DNA of 13,226 bases, taken from assembly GCA_947589175.1 (NCBI GenBank), contig CANPZR010000044.1:1-13226 (forward strand). Reading direction: 5' to 3'. The stretch's first letter is position 1, and every line of letters starts with the position of its first letter. This stretch comes from an uncultured Lachnospiraceae bacterium. GTDB taxonomy: Bacteria > Bacillota > Clostridia > Lachnospirales > Lachnospiraceae. Below the pieces are notes generated by a model. The model saw nothing but the letters and a program-made list of their open reading frames with translations. It did not search any database and was not told where the DNA came from. Position numbers and translations under genes: made by a program. Of this stretch, positions 1 to 10,487 are shown one piece after another.

Positions 1-2831
<2,831 letters not shown>

Positions 2832-2842
2832 ATCTGTAACCG

Positions 2843-2848
2843 TCCTTT
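2843..2848 (-). promoter_or_regulatory. Ribosome binding site of rpoC
   Basis: AAAGGA lies in the 20-nt rpoB-rpoC gap, 11 nt before the ATG at 2831. The spacing is a little long but equals that seen for rpoB. It supports ATG 2831 as the start, as does the protein N-terminus, which matches the usual RpoC beginning. Confidence 0.7.
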
Positions 2849-2851
2849 CTA

Positions 2852-5800
2852 TCAATCTGCGCTAATGCTGCTGTCATCATCCAGACCTTCTACGGTTGTT
2901 TCACGGAAACCGGCGTCCTCAAAGGATTCGTTCTGGAGCTCGTAGCCGGTGTCCTCGTTCATGAGGTCGTTCACGTTCTCCGCCACGCCCTCCTCCAGCG
3001 TCTCCGTCATCATCACTTCGTTGCCCTCCTCATCCAGTACTGTGACGTCCAGCGCCAGAGCCTGCAGCTCCTTCAGGAGCACGCGGAAGGACTCCGGTAT
3101 GCCCGGCTCCGAAATATTGTCGCCCTTTATAATGGCCTCGTACGTCTTTACACGTCCTACTACATCGTCCGACTTGACCGTCAGAATCTCCTGCAGGGTG
3201 TAAGCCGCGCCGTAAGCCTCCAGCGCCCACACCTCCATCTCTCCGAAACGCTGCCCGCCGAACTGGGCCTTACCGCCCAGAGGCTGCTGCGTCACCAGAG
3301 AATACGGGCCGGTAGAACGGGCATGAATCTTGTCGTCTACCAGGTGGTGCAGCTTCAGATAGTGCATGAATCCAATCGTGACCTCGCCGTCAAAGAACTC
3401 GCCGGTGCGTCCGTCGCGCAGCTGCACCTTTCCGTCCTCCTTGATGGGCACGCCCTCCCATTCCTTGCGGTACTCCTCATTTTTCAGAAGATATTCCATG
3501 ACTTCGGGATCCAGCACATCCTTATATTTCTTCTCAAACTCGTCAAGCGGCGTATTTACATAGTCGTTGGCCAATTTCAGCGTATCCATGATATCGGTCT
3601 CGTTGGCGCCGTCGAACACAGGCGTCGCCACATTGAAGCCCAGCACCTTGGCCGCCAGGCTCAGGTGAATCTCAAGCACCTGCCCGATGTTCATACGGGA
3701 CGGCACGCCCAATGGATTCAGCACGATATCCAGCGGACGGCCATTCGGCAGAAACGGCATATCCTCTACCGGCAGCACGCGGGAAACGACACCCTTGTTT
3801 CCGTGGCGGCCCGCCATCTTGTCGCCTACCTGAATTTTTCGCTTCTGGGCAATGTAAATGCGGACGGTCTGATTTACGCCCGGCGAGAGCTCATCGCCAT
3901 TCTCCCTCGTGAACACCTTGGCGTCCACGACAATACCGAACTCGCCGTGCGGCACGCGCAGGGAGGTGTCGCGGACCTCTCTTGCCTTCTCACCAAAAAT
4001 TGCCCGAAGAAGCCTCTCCTCCGCCGTCAGCTCCGTCTCGCCCTTCGGCGTCACCTTGCCGACCAGAATATCGCCGGCGCGCACCTCGGCGCCGATGCGG
4101 ATAATGCCCTGCTCGTTCAGATCTTTCAGCGCGTCGTCGCCGACACCCGGCACATCTCGCGTAATCTCCTCCGGTCCGAGCTTGGTATCTCTCGCCTCTG
4201 TTTCATATTCATTGATATGAACCGAAGTATATACATCCTCCTGCACAAGCCTTTCGCTGAGCAGGACGGCATCCTCGTAGTTGTAACCCTCCCAGGTCAT
4301 AAATCCGATCAGAGGGTTCTTGCCCAGAGCGATCTCGCCGCCCGCCGTGGACGGACCGTCCGCGATCACCTGTCCGGCCTCGATCTGTTCGCCCTTGGAC
4401 ACGATCGGACGCTGGTTCATACAGGTTCCCTGGTTGCTTCGCACGAACTTGGAAAGCCTGTACTCGTCCAAATTGCCATCCTTCTTGCGAATCGTGATGC
4501 GCTCCGTCTCCACCCGCTCGACCACGCCGGCTTCCTTTGCCACGACGCAGTTGCCGGAGTCCACGGCCGCCTTCATCTCCATTCCGGTACCGACCACCGG
4601 CGCCTCCGTCACAAGGAGCGGCACCGCCTGACGCTGCATGTTGGAACCCATCAGCGCGCGGTTGGCGTCGTCGTTCTCCAGGAAGGGAATCATGGCTGTA
4701 GCCACGGAAAATACCATCTTAGGAGACACGTCCATGTAGTCGATCCGGCTCCGCTCGAACTCGGACGTCTCCTCGCGGAAACGGCCGGAAATATTTTTTC
4801 GGATAAAATATCCGTTTTCATCTAACTGCTCATTGGCCTGCGCCACATGATATCGGTCCTCCTCGTCCGCCGTCATGTAAACAACTTCGTCCGTGACGCG
4901 CGGATTGGCCGGGTCGCTCTTGTCCACCTTCCGGTAGGGAGCCTCCACAAAGCCATACTCATTGATTCTCGCGTAGGACGCCAGCGAGTTGATCAGACCG
5001 ATGTTAGGACCCTCAGGCGTCTCGATCGGACACATTCTTCCATAGTGGGAATAGTGCACGTCGCGCACCTCAAATCCGGCGCGGTCACGGGACAGACCGC
5101 CCGGTCCCAGCGCGGACAGACGCCTCTTGTGGGTCAGCTCGCTGAGCGGGTTGTTCTGGTCCATGAACTGGGACAGCTGGGAGCTTCCGAAGAACTCCTT
5201 CACCGCCGCGGTCACCGGCTTGATGTTGATCAGCGACTGCGCGGAAATCCCCTCGATATCCTGTGTGGTCATGCGCTCGCGCACCACGCGCTCCATGCGC
5301 GATAAGCCGATGCGGTACTGATTCTGGAGCAGCTCGCCCACGGCACGGATGCGGCGGTTCCCCAAATGGTCGATGTCGTCGTCGTTTCCGATGCCATACT
5401 CCAGATGCATGTTATAGTTAATGGAAGCAAAAATATCTTCCTTTGTAATGTGCTTGGGAATCAGGCGGGGCACGCTCCTGCGGATAGCGTCATAGCGCTC
5501 CTCCTCTGTCTTATGCTCCTCCAGAATCTTTTTCAATTCCGGATAATACACTTCCTCTGTAATACCCAGCGCCTTCTTGTCCGCGTTCGGCAAAAACGTG
5601 TTCAGATCCACCATCATATTGGAGAGGACCTTCTCCTCGCGGCCCTCCTCTGTGTACACGATTACAAAGGGCACGGCGGCATTCTGGATCTCAGAAGCCA
5701 GTTCCTCGGTGAGAACGGTTCCCGTCTCCGCCAGCACCTCGCCGGTAGCCGGACTGACCGCGTCCTCCGCTAACGTCATGCCGGCAACGCGGTTGCGGAA

Positions 5801-6652
5801 AGCAAGCTTTTTATTAAATTTGTAGCGCCCGACCTTCGCCAGGTCGTAACGTCTCACGTCAAAGAACATGCTATTGACCAGATTCTCCGCGCTGTCCACT
5901 GCCAGCGGCTCGCCCGGACGGAGCTTTTTGTACAGCTCTAACAGGCCGTCCTGATAATTCTCAGACGGATCCTTGGCAAAGCTCGCGAGAATCTTCGGCT
6001 CCTCGCCGAACATGTCCAGAATTTCCTGGTTGGTTCCCACCCCCAGGGCCCGGATCAGCACCGTGATCGGAACCTTTCTGTTTCTATCTACACGGACGTA
6101 AAATATATCATTGGAGTCTGTCTCATACTCTAACCACGCGCCGCGGTTAGGTATCACAGTAGCGGAGTACAATTCCTTCCCGATCTTATCATGGGCAATG
6201 CCGTAATAAATACCCGGAGAGCGGACCAGCTGGCTGACGATCACGCGCTCGGCTCCGTTGATGACAAAGGTACCCGTCTCTGTCATCAGCGGGAGGTCGC
6301 CCATGAAAATATCATGCTCGCTGATCTCCTCTGTTTCATTATTATGGAGTCTCACCTTGACCTTCAGGGGAGCCGCGTAGGTGGCGTCCCTCTCCTTGCA
6401 TTCTTCGATGGAATACTTCACATCATCTCTGCACAATTCAAAGCTGACAAATTCCAGGCTCAAATTGCCGTTGTAATCCGCGATTGGCGAAATGTCGCGG
6501 AGAACCTCATTCAAGCCCTCTTCCAGAAACCACTTGTACGAATCTGTCTGAACCTCAATGAGATTCGGCATCTCCAGTACCTCTTTCTGTTTCGAGTAAC
6601 TCATTCTTACGCCTTTTCCAACATGAACGGGACGTATCCTGTTTTTCTCCAT
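2852..6652 (-). CDS. rpoB: DNA-directed RNA polymerase subunit beta
   Basis: This is the second large subunit of core RNA polymerase, forming the catalytic cleft with beta' and the site of rifampicin binding. I place the start at ATG 6652 (MEKNRIRPVHVGKGVRMSY), giving 1266 aa; an in-frame GTG four codons earlier (6664) abuts the Shine-Dalgarno sequence with no spacing and is unlikely. Recognisable stretches include EMPNLIEVQ near the N-terminus, GTFVINGAERVIVSQL, the rifampicin region (about residues 489-516), YSHYGRMCPIETPEGPNIGL, GEKAREVRDTSLRVPHG, KMAGRHGNKGVVS and GGKAQFGGQRFGEMEVWALE. In the rifampicin region all residues usually altered in resistance (equivalents of E. coli D516, H526, R529 and S531) are wild type, so a sensitive form is predicted. 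The C-terminal tail is acidic (ends DDDSSISAD). It forms an operon with rpoC and has its own promoter at 6747-6775. Confidence 0.98.
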   Translation of the reverse strand: MEKNRIRPVHVGKGVRMSYSKQKEVLEMPNLIEVQTDSYKWFLEEGLNEVLRDISPIADYNGNLSLEFVSFELCRDDVKYSIEECKERDATYAAPLKVKVRLHNNETEEISEHDIFMGDLPLMTETGTFVINGAERVIVSQLVRSPGIYYGIAHDKIGKELYSATVIPNRGAWLEYETDSNDIFYVRVDRNRKVPITVLIRALGVGTNQEILDMFGEEPKILASFAKDPSENYQDGLLELYKKLRPGEPLAVDSAENLVNSMFFDVRRYDLAKVGRYKFNKKLAFRNRVAGMTLAEDAVSPATGEVLAETGTVLTEELASEIQNAAVPFVIVYTEEGREEKVLSNMMVDLNTFLPNADKKALGITEEVYYPELKKILEEHKTEEERYDAIRRSVPRLIPKHITKEDIFASINYNMHLEYGIGNDDDIDHLGNRRIRAVGELLQNQYRIGLSRMERVVRERMTTQDIEGISAQSLINIKPVTAAVKEFFGSSQLSQFMDQNNPLSELTHKRRLSALGPGGLSRDRAGFEVRDVHYSHYGRMCPIETPEGPNIGLINSLASYARINEYGFVEAPYRKVDKSDPANPRVTDEVVYMTADEEDRYHVAQANEQLDENGYFIRKNISGRFREETSEFERSRIDYMDVSPKMVFSVATAMIPFLENDDANRALMGSNMQRQAVPLLVTEAPVVGTGMEMKAAVDSGNCVVAKEAGVVERVETERITIRKKDGNLDEYRLSKFVRSNQGTCMNQRPIVSKGEQIEAGQVIADGPSTAGGEIALGKNPLIGFMTWEGYNYEDAVLLSERLVQEDVYTSVHINEYETEARDTKLGPEEITRDVPGVGDDALKDLNEQGIIRIGAEVRAGDILVGKVTPKGETELTAEERLLRAIFGEKAREVRDTSLRVPHGEFGIVVDAKVFTRENGDELSPGVNQTVRIYIAQKRKIQVGDKMAGRHGNKGVVSRVLPVEDMPFLPNGRPLDIVLNPLGVPSRMNIGQVLEIHLSLAAKVLGFNVATPVFDGANETDIMDTLKLANDYVNTPLDEFEKKYKDVLDPEVMEYLLKNEEYRKEWEGVPIKEDGKVQLRDGRTGEFFDGEVTIGFMHYLKLHHLVDDKIHARSTGPYSLVTQQPLGGKAQFGGQRFGEMEVWALEAYGAAYTLQEILTVKSDDVVGRVKTYEAIIKGDNISEPGIPESFRVLLKELQALALDVTVLDEEGNEVMMTETLEEGVAENVNDLMNEDTGYELQNESFEDAGFRETTVEGLDDDSSISAD

Positions 6653-6663
6653 TGATGATTTCA

Positions 6664-6669
6664 CTCCTT
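6664..6669 (-). promoter_or_regulatory. Ribosome binding site of rpoB (decides the start)
   Basis: AAGGAG followed by TGA lies 11 nt before ATG 6652. The GTG at 6664 overlaps its last G, so it cannot be served by this site. This makes the shorter 1266-residue protein the better choice. Confidence 0.7.
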
Positions 6670-6703
6670 GTCTTTTCTACAGAACTATGATATAATACTT
6701 TTC

Positions 6704-6724
6704 GATAGGGCTAGTGCGCCTACC
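6704..6724 (-). other. Possible small hairpin in the rpoB 5' leader
   Basis: In the predicted leader of about 88 nt (promoter start point near 6740 to ATG 6652), GGUAGG can pair with CCUAUC (five Watson-Crick pairs and one G-U) around a short loop. No U-run follows, so it is not a terminator. It may be chance; no known riboswitch or ribosomal-protein binding leader was recognised. Confidence 0.2.
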
Positions 6725-6746
6725 TTACCATAATTGTGCATTTTTT

Positions 6747-6775
6747 ATCGTACCACAAATGTAGACAACTGTCAA
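6747..6775 (-). promoter_or_regulatory. Sigma-A type promoter of rpoBC
   Basis: Reading the minus strand, a perfect TTGACA (6775-6770) is followed by a 17-nt spacer and TACGAT (6752-6747, four of six consensus). A TGG directly before the -10 box provides the extended TGn element. Six A residues follow the -10, putting the start point near 6741-6739. It lies downstream of the terminator of the preceding cluster and upstream of rpoB, exactly where an independent rpoBC promoter is needed. Confidence 0.8.
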
Positions 6776-6788
6776 GAACCAAGTTGCC

Positions 6789-6806
6789 TTTTTTTTGTAA
6801 AATTTC
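6789..6806 (-). promoter_or_regulatory. AT-rich upstream (UP-like) element of the rpoBC promoter
   Basis: On the minus strand an AAATTTTAC stretch and an A8 tract (6796-6789) lie at about -49 to -66 relative to the predicted start point. This is the region contacted by the alpha-subunit C-terminal domain in promoters with UP elements. Function is inferred from position and composition only. Confidence 0.4.
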
Positions 6807-6814
6807 CGAAATTC

Positions 6815-6866
6815 AAAAAATCCACTTTCCAGCGGGAGATTTTCCCTCGCCGGAACATGGATTTTC
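6815..6866 (-). terminator. Rho-independent terminator after the signalling cluster
   Basis: On the minus-strand transcript two 21-nt arms (6865-6845 and 6837-6817) form a stem with 16 Watson-Crick pairs, three G-U pairs and two mismatches around a 7-nt loop (GAAAAUC). It ends in a run of six U (6820-6815). The G-U pairs become A-C mismatches on the plus strand, so the element favours minus-direction termination. It lies 55 nt after the binding-protein stop and upstream of the rpoBC promoter, and so insulates the two units. Confidence 0.85.
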
Positions 6867-6921
6867 TTATTTTTTCAGGATTTATTTTCCAAATTTACGG
6901 GCCGATCACAATGAGGCGGAT

Positions 6922-7758
6922 TTATTCCTGCTCCCCGCCGAGCAGCACCTTCTCGATGCCATATTTTTCCGCCAGCTCCTTCATGGTGCCGTCGTCGTAG
7001 CACTTCGCGATGAACTCATTGGCCTTCGCCGTCAGATCCGAGTCCTTGCGGAATCCGACGCAGATCGTCTCATCGTTCAGGGGAATGGAAAATCCCAGAT
7101 CCGAGAAATCCTGTCCTTCGCTCGTGTAGTAGGACGCCATGATAATATCAATCACCGTGGCGTCCGCCTGCTCATCCTTTACGCTCTGAAGCGCGTCCTT
7201 CTGCGTGGCATACGGCGTGTAGCGGTAATTTTTGTCCTTGATCAGCGCCTCGCCGGTCGAGCCCTCCTCCAGCGCGAACAAGAAGTGCTGGCACTCGTCC
7301 AGCGTGCTGTATTTTTCCATTTCCTCCTTGGGCATGACAACGACCTGCGAATTGGAAAGGTACGAGTCGCTGCAGGAGATCTCGGACTGCAGTTCTTCCG
7401 TCAGCGTCATGCCATTCCAGATGCAGTCAATCGTTCCCTTCTCTAACAAATCCGTCTTCTCGTCCCAGTCGATCTCCGTCAGCTCAGCCGAAACGCCCAG
7501 ACTCTCGGCAAATTTCTCTGCCAGCTCGGCGTCAAAGCCCACCCACTCGTCGCCGGAGCGGTAATCCATAGGGGTAAAATCCGTGATTCCCACGACCAGT
7601 GTCTTTTTGTCCTGCACATAGGACAGATCCGACTGCCCCTCCTTCAGCACCGAGGAGCCATCCTCGCTCTTTCCGCCGCAGGCGGTAAGCGCCATCAGCA
7701 TAACCGCGAGCAACAGGCTGATCAGAGCCTTTCTCTTTTTTGTAACCATTGACTTCAT
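6922..7758 (-). CDS. Orphan amino-acid-type substrate-binding lipoprotein (SBP_bac_3 family)
   Basis: This 278-aa protein is an extracytoplasmic binding lipoprotein of the polar amino-acid type. A basic n-region (KKRK) and hydrophobic segment lead to a lipobox LTAC with C27 as the lipidated residue. The mature part shows the two-lobe Venus-flytrap pattern: VGITDFTPMDY (D60), WVGFDAELAEKFAESLG, IDCIWNGMTLT, SDSYLSNSQVVV, EEGSTGEAL, an ADATVID segment with D204 where the family's amino-group-binding Asp sits, and a C-terminal ELAEKYGI. At residue 123 the sequence is T-L-T-E-E-L, whereas the family normally has Arg (TxxER) contacting the ligand alpha-carboxylate. No permease or ATPase gene lies beside it; it is the last gene after two hybrid kinases, 36 nt downstream of the DegV kinase, so a sensory partner role is possible (inference). 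Start ATG 7758 is chosen over ATG 7749 because GAGGT lies 7 nt before it. Confidence 0.9.
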   Translation of the reverse strand: MKSMVTKKRKALISLLLAVMLMALTACGGKSEDGSSVLKEGQSDLSYVQDKKTLVVGITDFTPMDYRSGDEWVGFDAELAEKFAESLGVSAELTEIDWDEKTDLLEKGTIDCIWNGMTLTEELQSEISCSDSYLSNSQVVVMPKEEMEKYSTLDECQHFLFALEEGSTGEALIKDKNYRYTPYATQKDALQSVKDEQADATVIDIIMASYYTSEGQDFSDLGFSIPLNDETICVGFRKDSDLTAKANEFIAKCYDDGTMKELAEKYGIEKVLLGGEQE

Positions 7759-7765
7759 TGCAATT

Positions 7766-7770
7766 ACCTC
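7766..7770 (-). promoter_or_regulatory. Ribosome binding site of the binding lipoprotein
   Basis: GAGGT within GTGAGGTAA lies 7 nt before ATG 7758, ideal spacing. The gap of 36 nt after the kinase stop contains no convincing promoter or terminator, so co-transcription with the kinases is expected. Confidence 0.75.
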
Positions 7771-7794
7771 ACTTTGCTGTTAATTTTTTATGTT

Positions 7795-10470
7795 TTAGCC
7801 TTTCGTCTTAAAAAGAAGTCCAAACGTACCCGGACCGGCATTGGTAGAAATCGCCGAGGACGCCTTCTGGTAGACCACCTTTTCAAAGTTTACCTTCTTC
7901 CGCACCATCTCCTCGATCTCCATCAGCTCGCTCTGCGTCAGATTCACATAGGTGATGAACAGAAGAGACGTGTCGATCTCGCCCGGCACATTCAGCGATC
8001 TGTTTATATACTTACGCCAATATGTCTCTCTGGTTCCCATCAAAATGGAGCTGACCGTCATGCTGCTCTTTTTCAGCACAATGATCGGGTGCAGCATCAG
8101 CGCCTCGCAGATCTTGTCGACCTTCGACGGTATTCTCCCCACGCAGGCCAGATATTTGGTACTGGCCACCACGAAGCTGGTCCTGACATTTTTCCGGTCG
8201 CGCTCGATATTTTTCAGAATCTCCTCGACCGACATGCCCTCCGCCGCGTTCCTTGCGGCGTTCAGCACGAGTAATCCCGTGCCGCTGGAGAGGTGGCCGG
8301 ATTCCACCACGGTCACGTTATCAAACGTCTTTGCCGCCTCCAGCGCGTTGGCGTAGCCCCCGCTGGTGTTTTTCGCGATGGAAATGTGAATGATCTGCTG
8401 CGTCTTTACCAACTGATCCGCAAAGAACTCCTCATAGGACGCGGGCTCCGGCGGCTCGGAGCGGGCAACCTTTTCGCCCGCGCCCATGTAGGACAGAATC
8501 CCCTCCGGTCCGACCTCTATGCCGTCGAGAAAATCTCCCTCCTCCGTGACCACCCGGTAGGGCTTTACGACAATATGGTTTTTGGCGGTCATGGACTCCG
8601 GAAGATCGCACACGCTGTCCGTGGTAATCATGACCTGCATCTTCTTTTTGTGGCTTAGAATCGGGCTCTCTATGGTGTTCTCCAGATCGCCCCCGTCCGC
8701 CAACTGCACCAGCTCCTTCGGCAGATGGCTCAAAAGCTCCATCTCCAGATCCTTGCCGCTGACCGGCTTTACCAGGTACCCGTCAAATCCCTCACGCCGG
8801 TACAGCGCCTGGTTCTCGCTCCCTGCGTTGGCCGTGAGGATGACCACCGGCGTCTCCGTATTGAGTCCGCCCACCTGGGCGCGGACGGCGTGGAGACACT
8901 GTATGCCGTCCATCTCCGGCATCAGATGATCCATGAAAATGACATGGTAGCGGTTCTGCGCCGTCTTTTTCAGGCAGGCGGCGCCGCTCGTCGCCGTATC
9001 TACATTTACCTTTGTATCGCGCAGCAGCTTTTCCTCTACCATGAGGTTGGTCTCATTGTCGTCCACAATGAGCACGTTCGCCTTGGGCGCCTCGAAGATC
9101 TGCTTGTAGTGGTCGCGCACGTTCATTGCGTGGCGGCTCTCCAAGTTCAGCTCGCCCACCTTGTTGTCGTCCATAATCTTCTGCGGCACAACTACCAGAA
9201 AGGTGGAGCCCCTCGTGTAGACGCTGTTTACCGTGATCTCGCCTCCCATGAGGTCGACTAGCTGTTTCACGATGGAGAGGCCCAGGCCGGTCCCCTCGAT
9301 ATAGCGGTTCTTCTCCTCGTCCACGCGCTTGAACGCGCTGAACAGATGGGGAATATTTTCTTTTTTAATGCCCATGCCCGTGTCCGACACCGAATATGCC
9401 ATCTGGGCAATTCCGTTTTCAATGCCCTGGCACTGGATGGAGAGCGTCACCGAGCCCTCCGGCGTGTACTTCACGGAGTTATTCAAAAGGTTGATCAAAA
9501 TCTGCTTGATGCGGACCTCGTCGCCAAAGAGCTTGGCCGGCGTGTGCTCCTCCACGTCGATGTGAAATTCCAGCCCCTTTTCCCGGGCGCGAACCCAGAT
9601 CATATTGACGATGTCCGAGAGCATATTTCCGGTATCATAGGTGACCGGCACGATGTCCATCTTGCCGGACTCGATCTTGGACATATCCAGAATGTCGTTG
9701 ATCAGGGTGAGCAGCATCTTGCTCGCTCCCTGGATATTCTGGGCGTCCGCCGCCACCTCCTCCGATACATTTTCACGCAAAATCATCTCATTGAGTCCGA
9801 TGATCGTGTTGATCGGCGTGCGGATCTCGTGGCTCATGCTGGAAAAGAAACGGCTCTGCGCCTGGTTGAGCTCCTCGATTTCCTTTCTCTGCTCCTCCGC
9901 CCGGTCATTCTCCGCCCGGTACACCGAGTTCTGGAACAGAATCATGGCGCAGGTCAGCACGGTGACCACAGTCAGCGAAATAATGGCGTCCACATAGGTC
10001 ATATCCACGGTGTGCTGGACCACGTCGGCGGGGTACGCATAGGCGATGTAGCAGCAGACGAGATAAATGGCATAGCCGCTGGCGATCAGCACATACTTTC
10101 CCTTGCCCTCCACCACGAGGCTCACGAAGATAAAGCCGAACAGAAACCAGATCGGCGCGCCCCCGTACAGTCCGCCCGACGTGAGAAAATTGTAGGGCAG
10201 GACCAGATAAATGACCACCACCGAAATCAGCACGGCGCCTAACTGGATCTTTTTGAAGCGGATGGCGCAGAACACGATGACCGCCAGCAAAAAGATGAAC
10301 ACGAAAAGCGGAATAATGTTTTTTATGCCCGCGCCGGAAAATCCGCCGGCCAACAGGCCGATGATCAGCCCCGCAAGTCCGAAGGTGGATAAAAGGCGGA
10401 ACAGCCTCTCCTGCAGGCTCAGCTCCGTGCTATTGCGCATCTCCTGAAAAAAGTTTAGTATTTTCTTCAT
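7795..10470 (-). CDS. Hybrid histidine kinase fused to a C-terminal DegV (EDD) domain
   Basis: This 891-aa membrane sensor kinase has about six membrane segments (residues 28-180) with only short outside loops, then a charged helix (182-205). HisKA has the phospho-accepting H214 in SMSHEIRTPI. The ATPase domain shows N331 (NLLNNSVKYT), D363-T-G and G393-TGLGL. The receiver (464-584) has D470/D471, phosphoacceptor D514, T546 and K568, so all look active. After a linker, residues 611-888 form a full-length DegV domain: ITTDSVCDLP, a SEPPEP segment (671-676), HISIAKNTSGGYANA, VVESGHLSSGTGLLV, YLACVGRI and GPGTFG. DegV/FakB proteins bind fatty acids and present them to the kinase FakA; here the domain may sense such a ligand or serve as output (inference). 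M611 (MQVMITTDS) resembles a free-standing DegV start, marking the fusion joint, but the frame is continuous. There is no HPt domain. Start ATG 10470 overlaps the upstream stop. Confidence 0.93.
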   Translation of the reverse strand: MKKILNFFQEMRNSTELSLQERLFRLLSTFGLAGLIIGLLAGGFSGAGIKNIIPLFVFIFLLAVIVFCAIRFKKIQLGAVLISVVVIYLVLPYNFLTSGGLYGGAPIWFLFGFIFVSLVVEGKGKYVLIASGYAIYLVCCYIAYAYPADVVQHTVDMTYVDAIISLTVVTVLTCAMILFQNSVYRAENDRAEEQRKEIEELNQAQSRFFSSMSHEIRTPINTIIGLNEMILRENVSEEVAADAQNIQGASKMLLTLINDILDMSKIESGKMDIVPVTYDTGNMLSDIVNMIWVRAREKGLEFHIDVEEHTPAKLFGDEVRIKQILINLLNNSVKYTPEGSVTLSIQCQGIENGIAQMAYSVSDTGMGIKKENIPHLFSAFKRVDEEKNRYIEGTGLGLSIVKQLVDLMGGEITVNSVYTRGSTFLVVVPQKIMDDNKVGELNLESRHAMNVRDHYKQIFEAPKANVLIVDDNETNLMVEEKLLRDTKVNVDTATSGAACLKKTAQNRYHVIFMDHLMPEMDGIQCLHAVRAQVGGLNTETPVVILTANAGSENQALYRREGFDGYLVKPVSGKDLEMELLSHLPKELVQLADGGDLENTIESPILSHKKKMQVMITTDSVCDLPESMTAKNHIVVKPYRVVTEEGDFLDGIEVGPEGILSYMGAGEKVARSEPPEPASYEEFFADQLVKTQQIIHISIAKNTSGGYANALEAAKTFDNVTVVESGHLSSGTGLLVLNAARNAAEGMSVEEILKNIERDRKNVRTSFVVASTKYLACVGRIPSKVDKICEALMLHPIIVLKKSSMTVSSILMGTRETYWRKYINRSLNVPGEIDTSLLFITYVNLTQSELMEIEEMVRKKVNFEKVVYQKASSAISTNAGPGTFGLLFKTKG

Positions 10471-10487
10471 TACAGTTCACCGCCTTT
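10468..10487 (-). promoter_or_regulatory. TAATG stop-start overlap and ribosome binding site of the DegV kinase
   Basis: The TAA of the upstream kinase (10472-10470) shares its last A with the ATG of the next gene (10470-10468). A near-perfect site, AAAGGCGGTGA (10 of 11 to AAAGGAGGTGA), lies inside the end of the upstream gene, 6 nt before the ATG. This arrangement indicates translational coupling and probably matched amounts of the two kinases. Confidence 0.85.

Noticed and set aside
3323..4825. 500-residue plus-strand open frame opposite rpoB
   Set aside because: It is antisense to conserved RpoB codons, rich in His/Arg/Leu as expected for a GC-rich shadow frame, and shows no recognisable domain or convincing ribosome binding site.
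6692..6697. TATTAT, a second possible -10 box near rpoB
   Set aside because: No -35-like hexamer lies 16-18 nt upstream; the TTGACA/TACGAT pair is far better.
6928..6945. Perfect 6-bp stem (CTGCTC/GAGCAG) at the end of the binding-protein gene
   Set aside because: It lies inside the coding region and no T-run follows on the minus strand; the real terminator is at 6815-6866.
6734..7446. Plus-strand frames starting in the rpoB promoter region
   Set aside because: They read through the minus-strand terminator and the binding-protein gene in antisense, with no plausible product.
8638..8640. Internal start at M611 producing a free DegV protein
   Set aside because: The sequence before this ATG lacks a clear Shine-Dalgarno match (only AAAGAAG touching the ATG), so separate translation is not supported, though it marks the likely fusion joint.
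9346..10242. 298-residue plus-strand open frame opposite the DegV kinase
   Set aside because: Antisense shadow of HisKA, ATPase and membrane segments; no recognisable motif.
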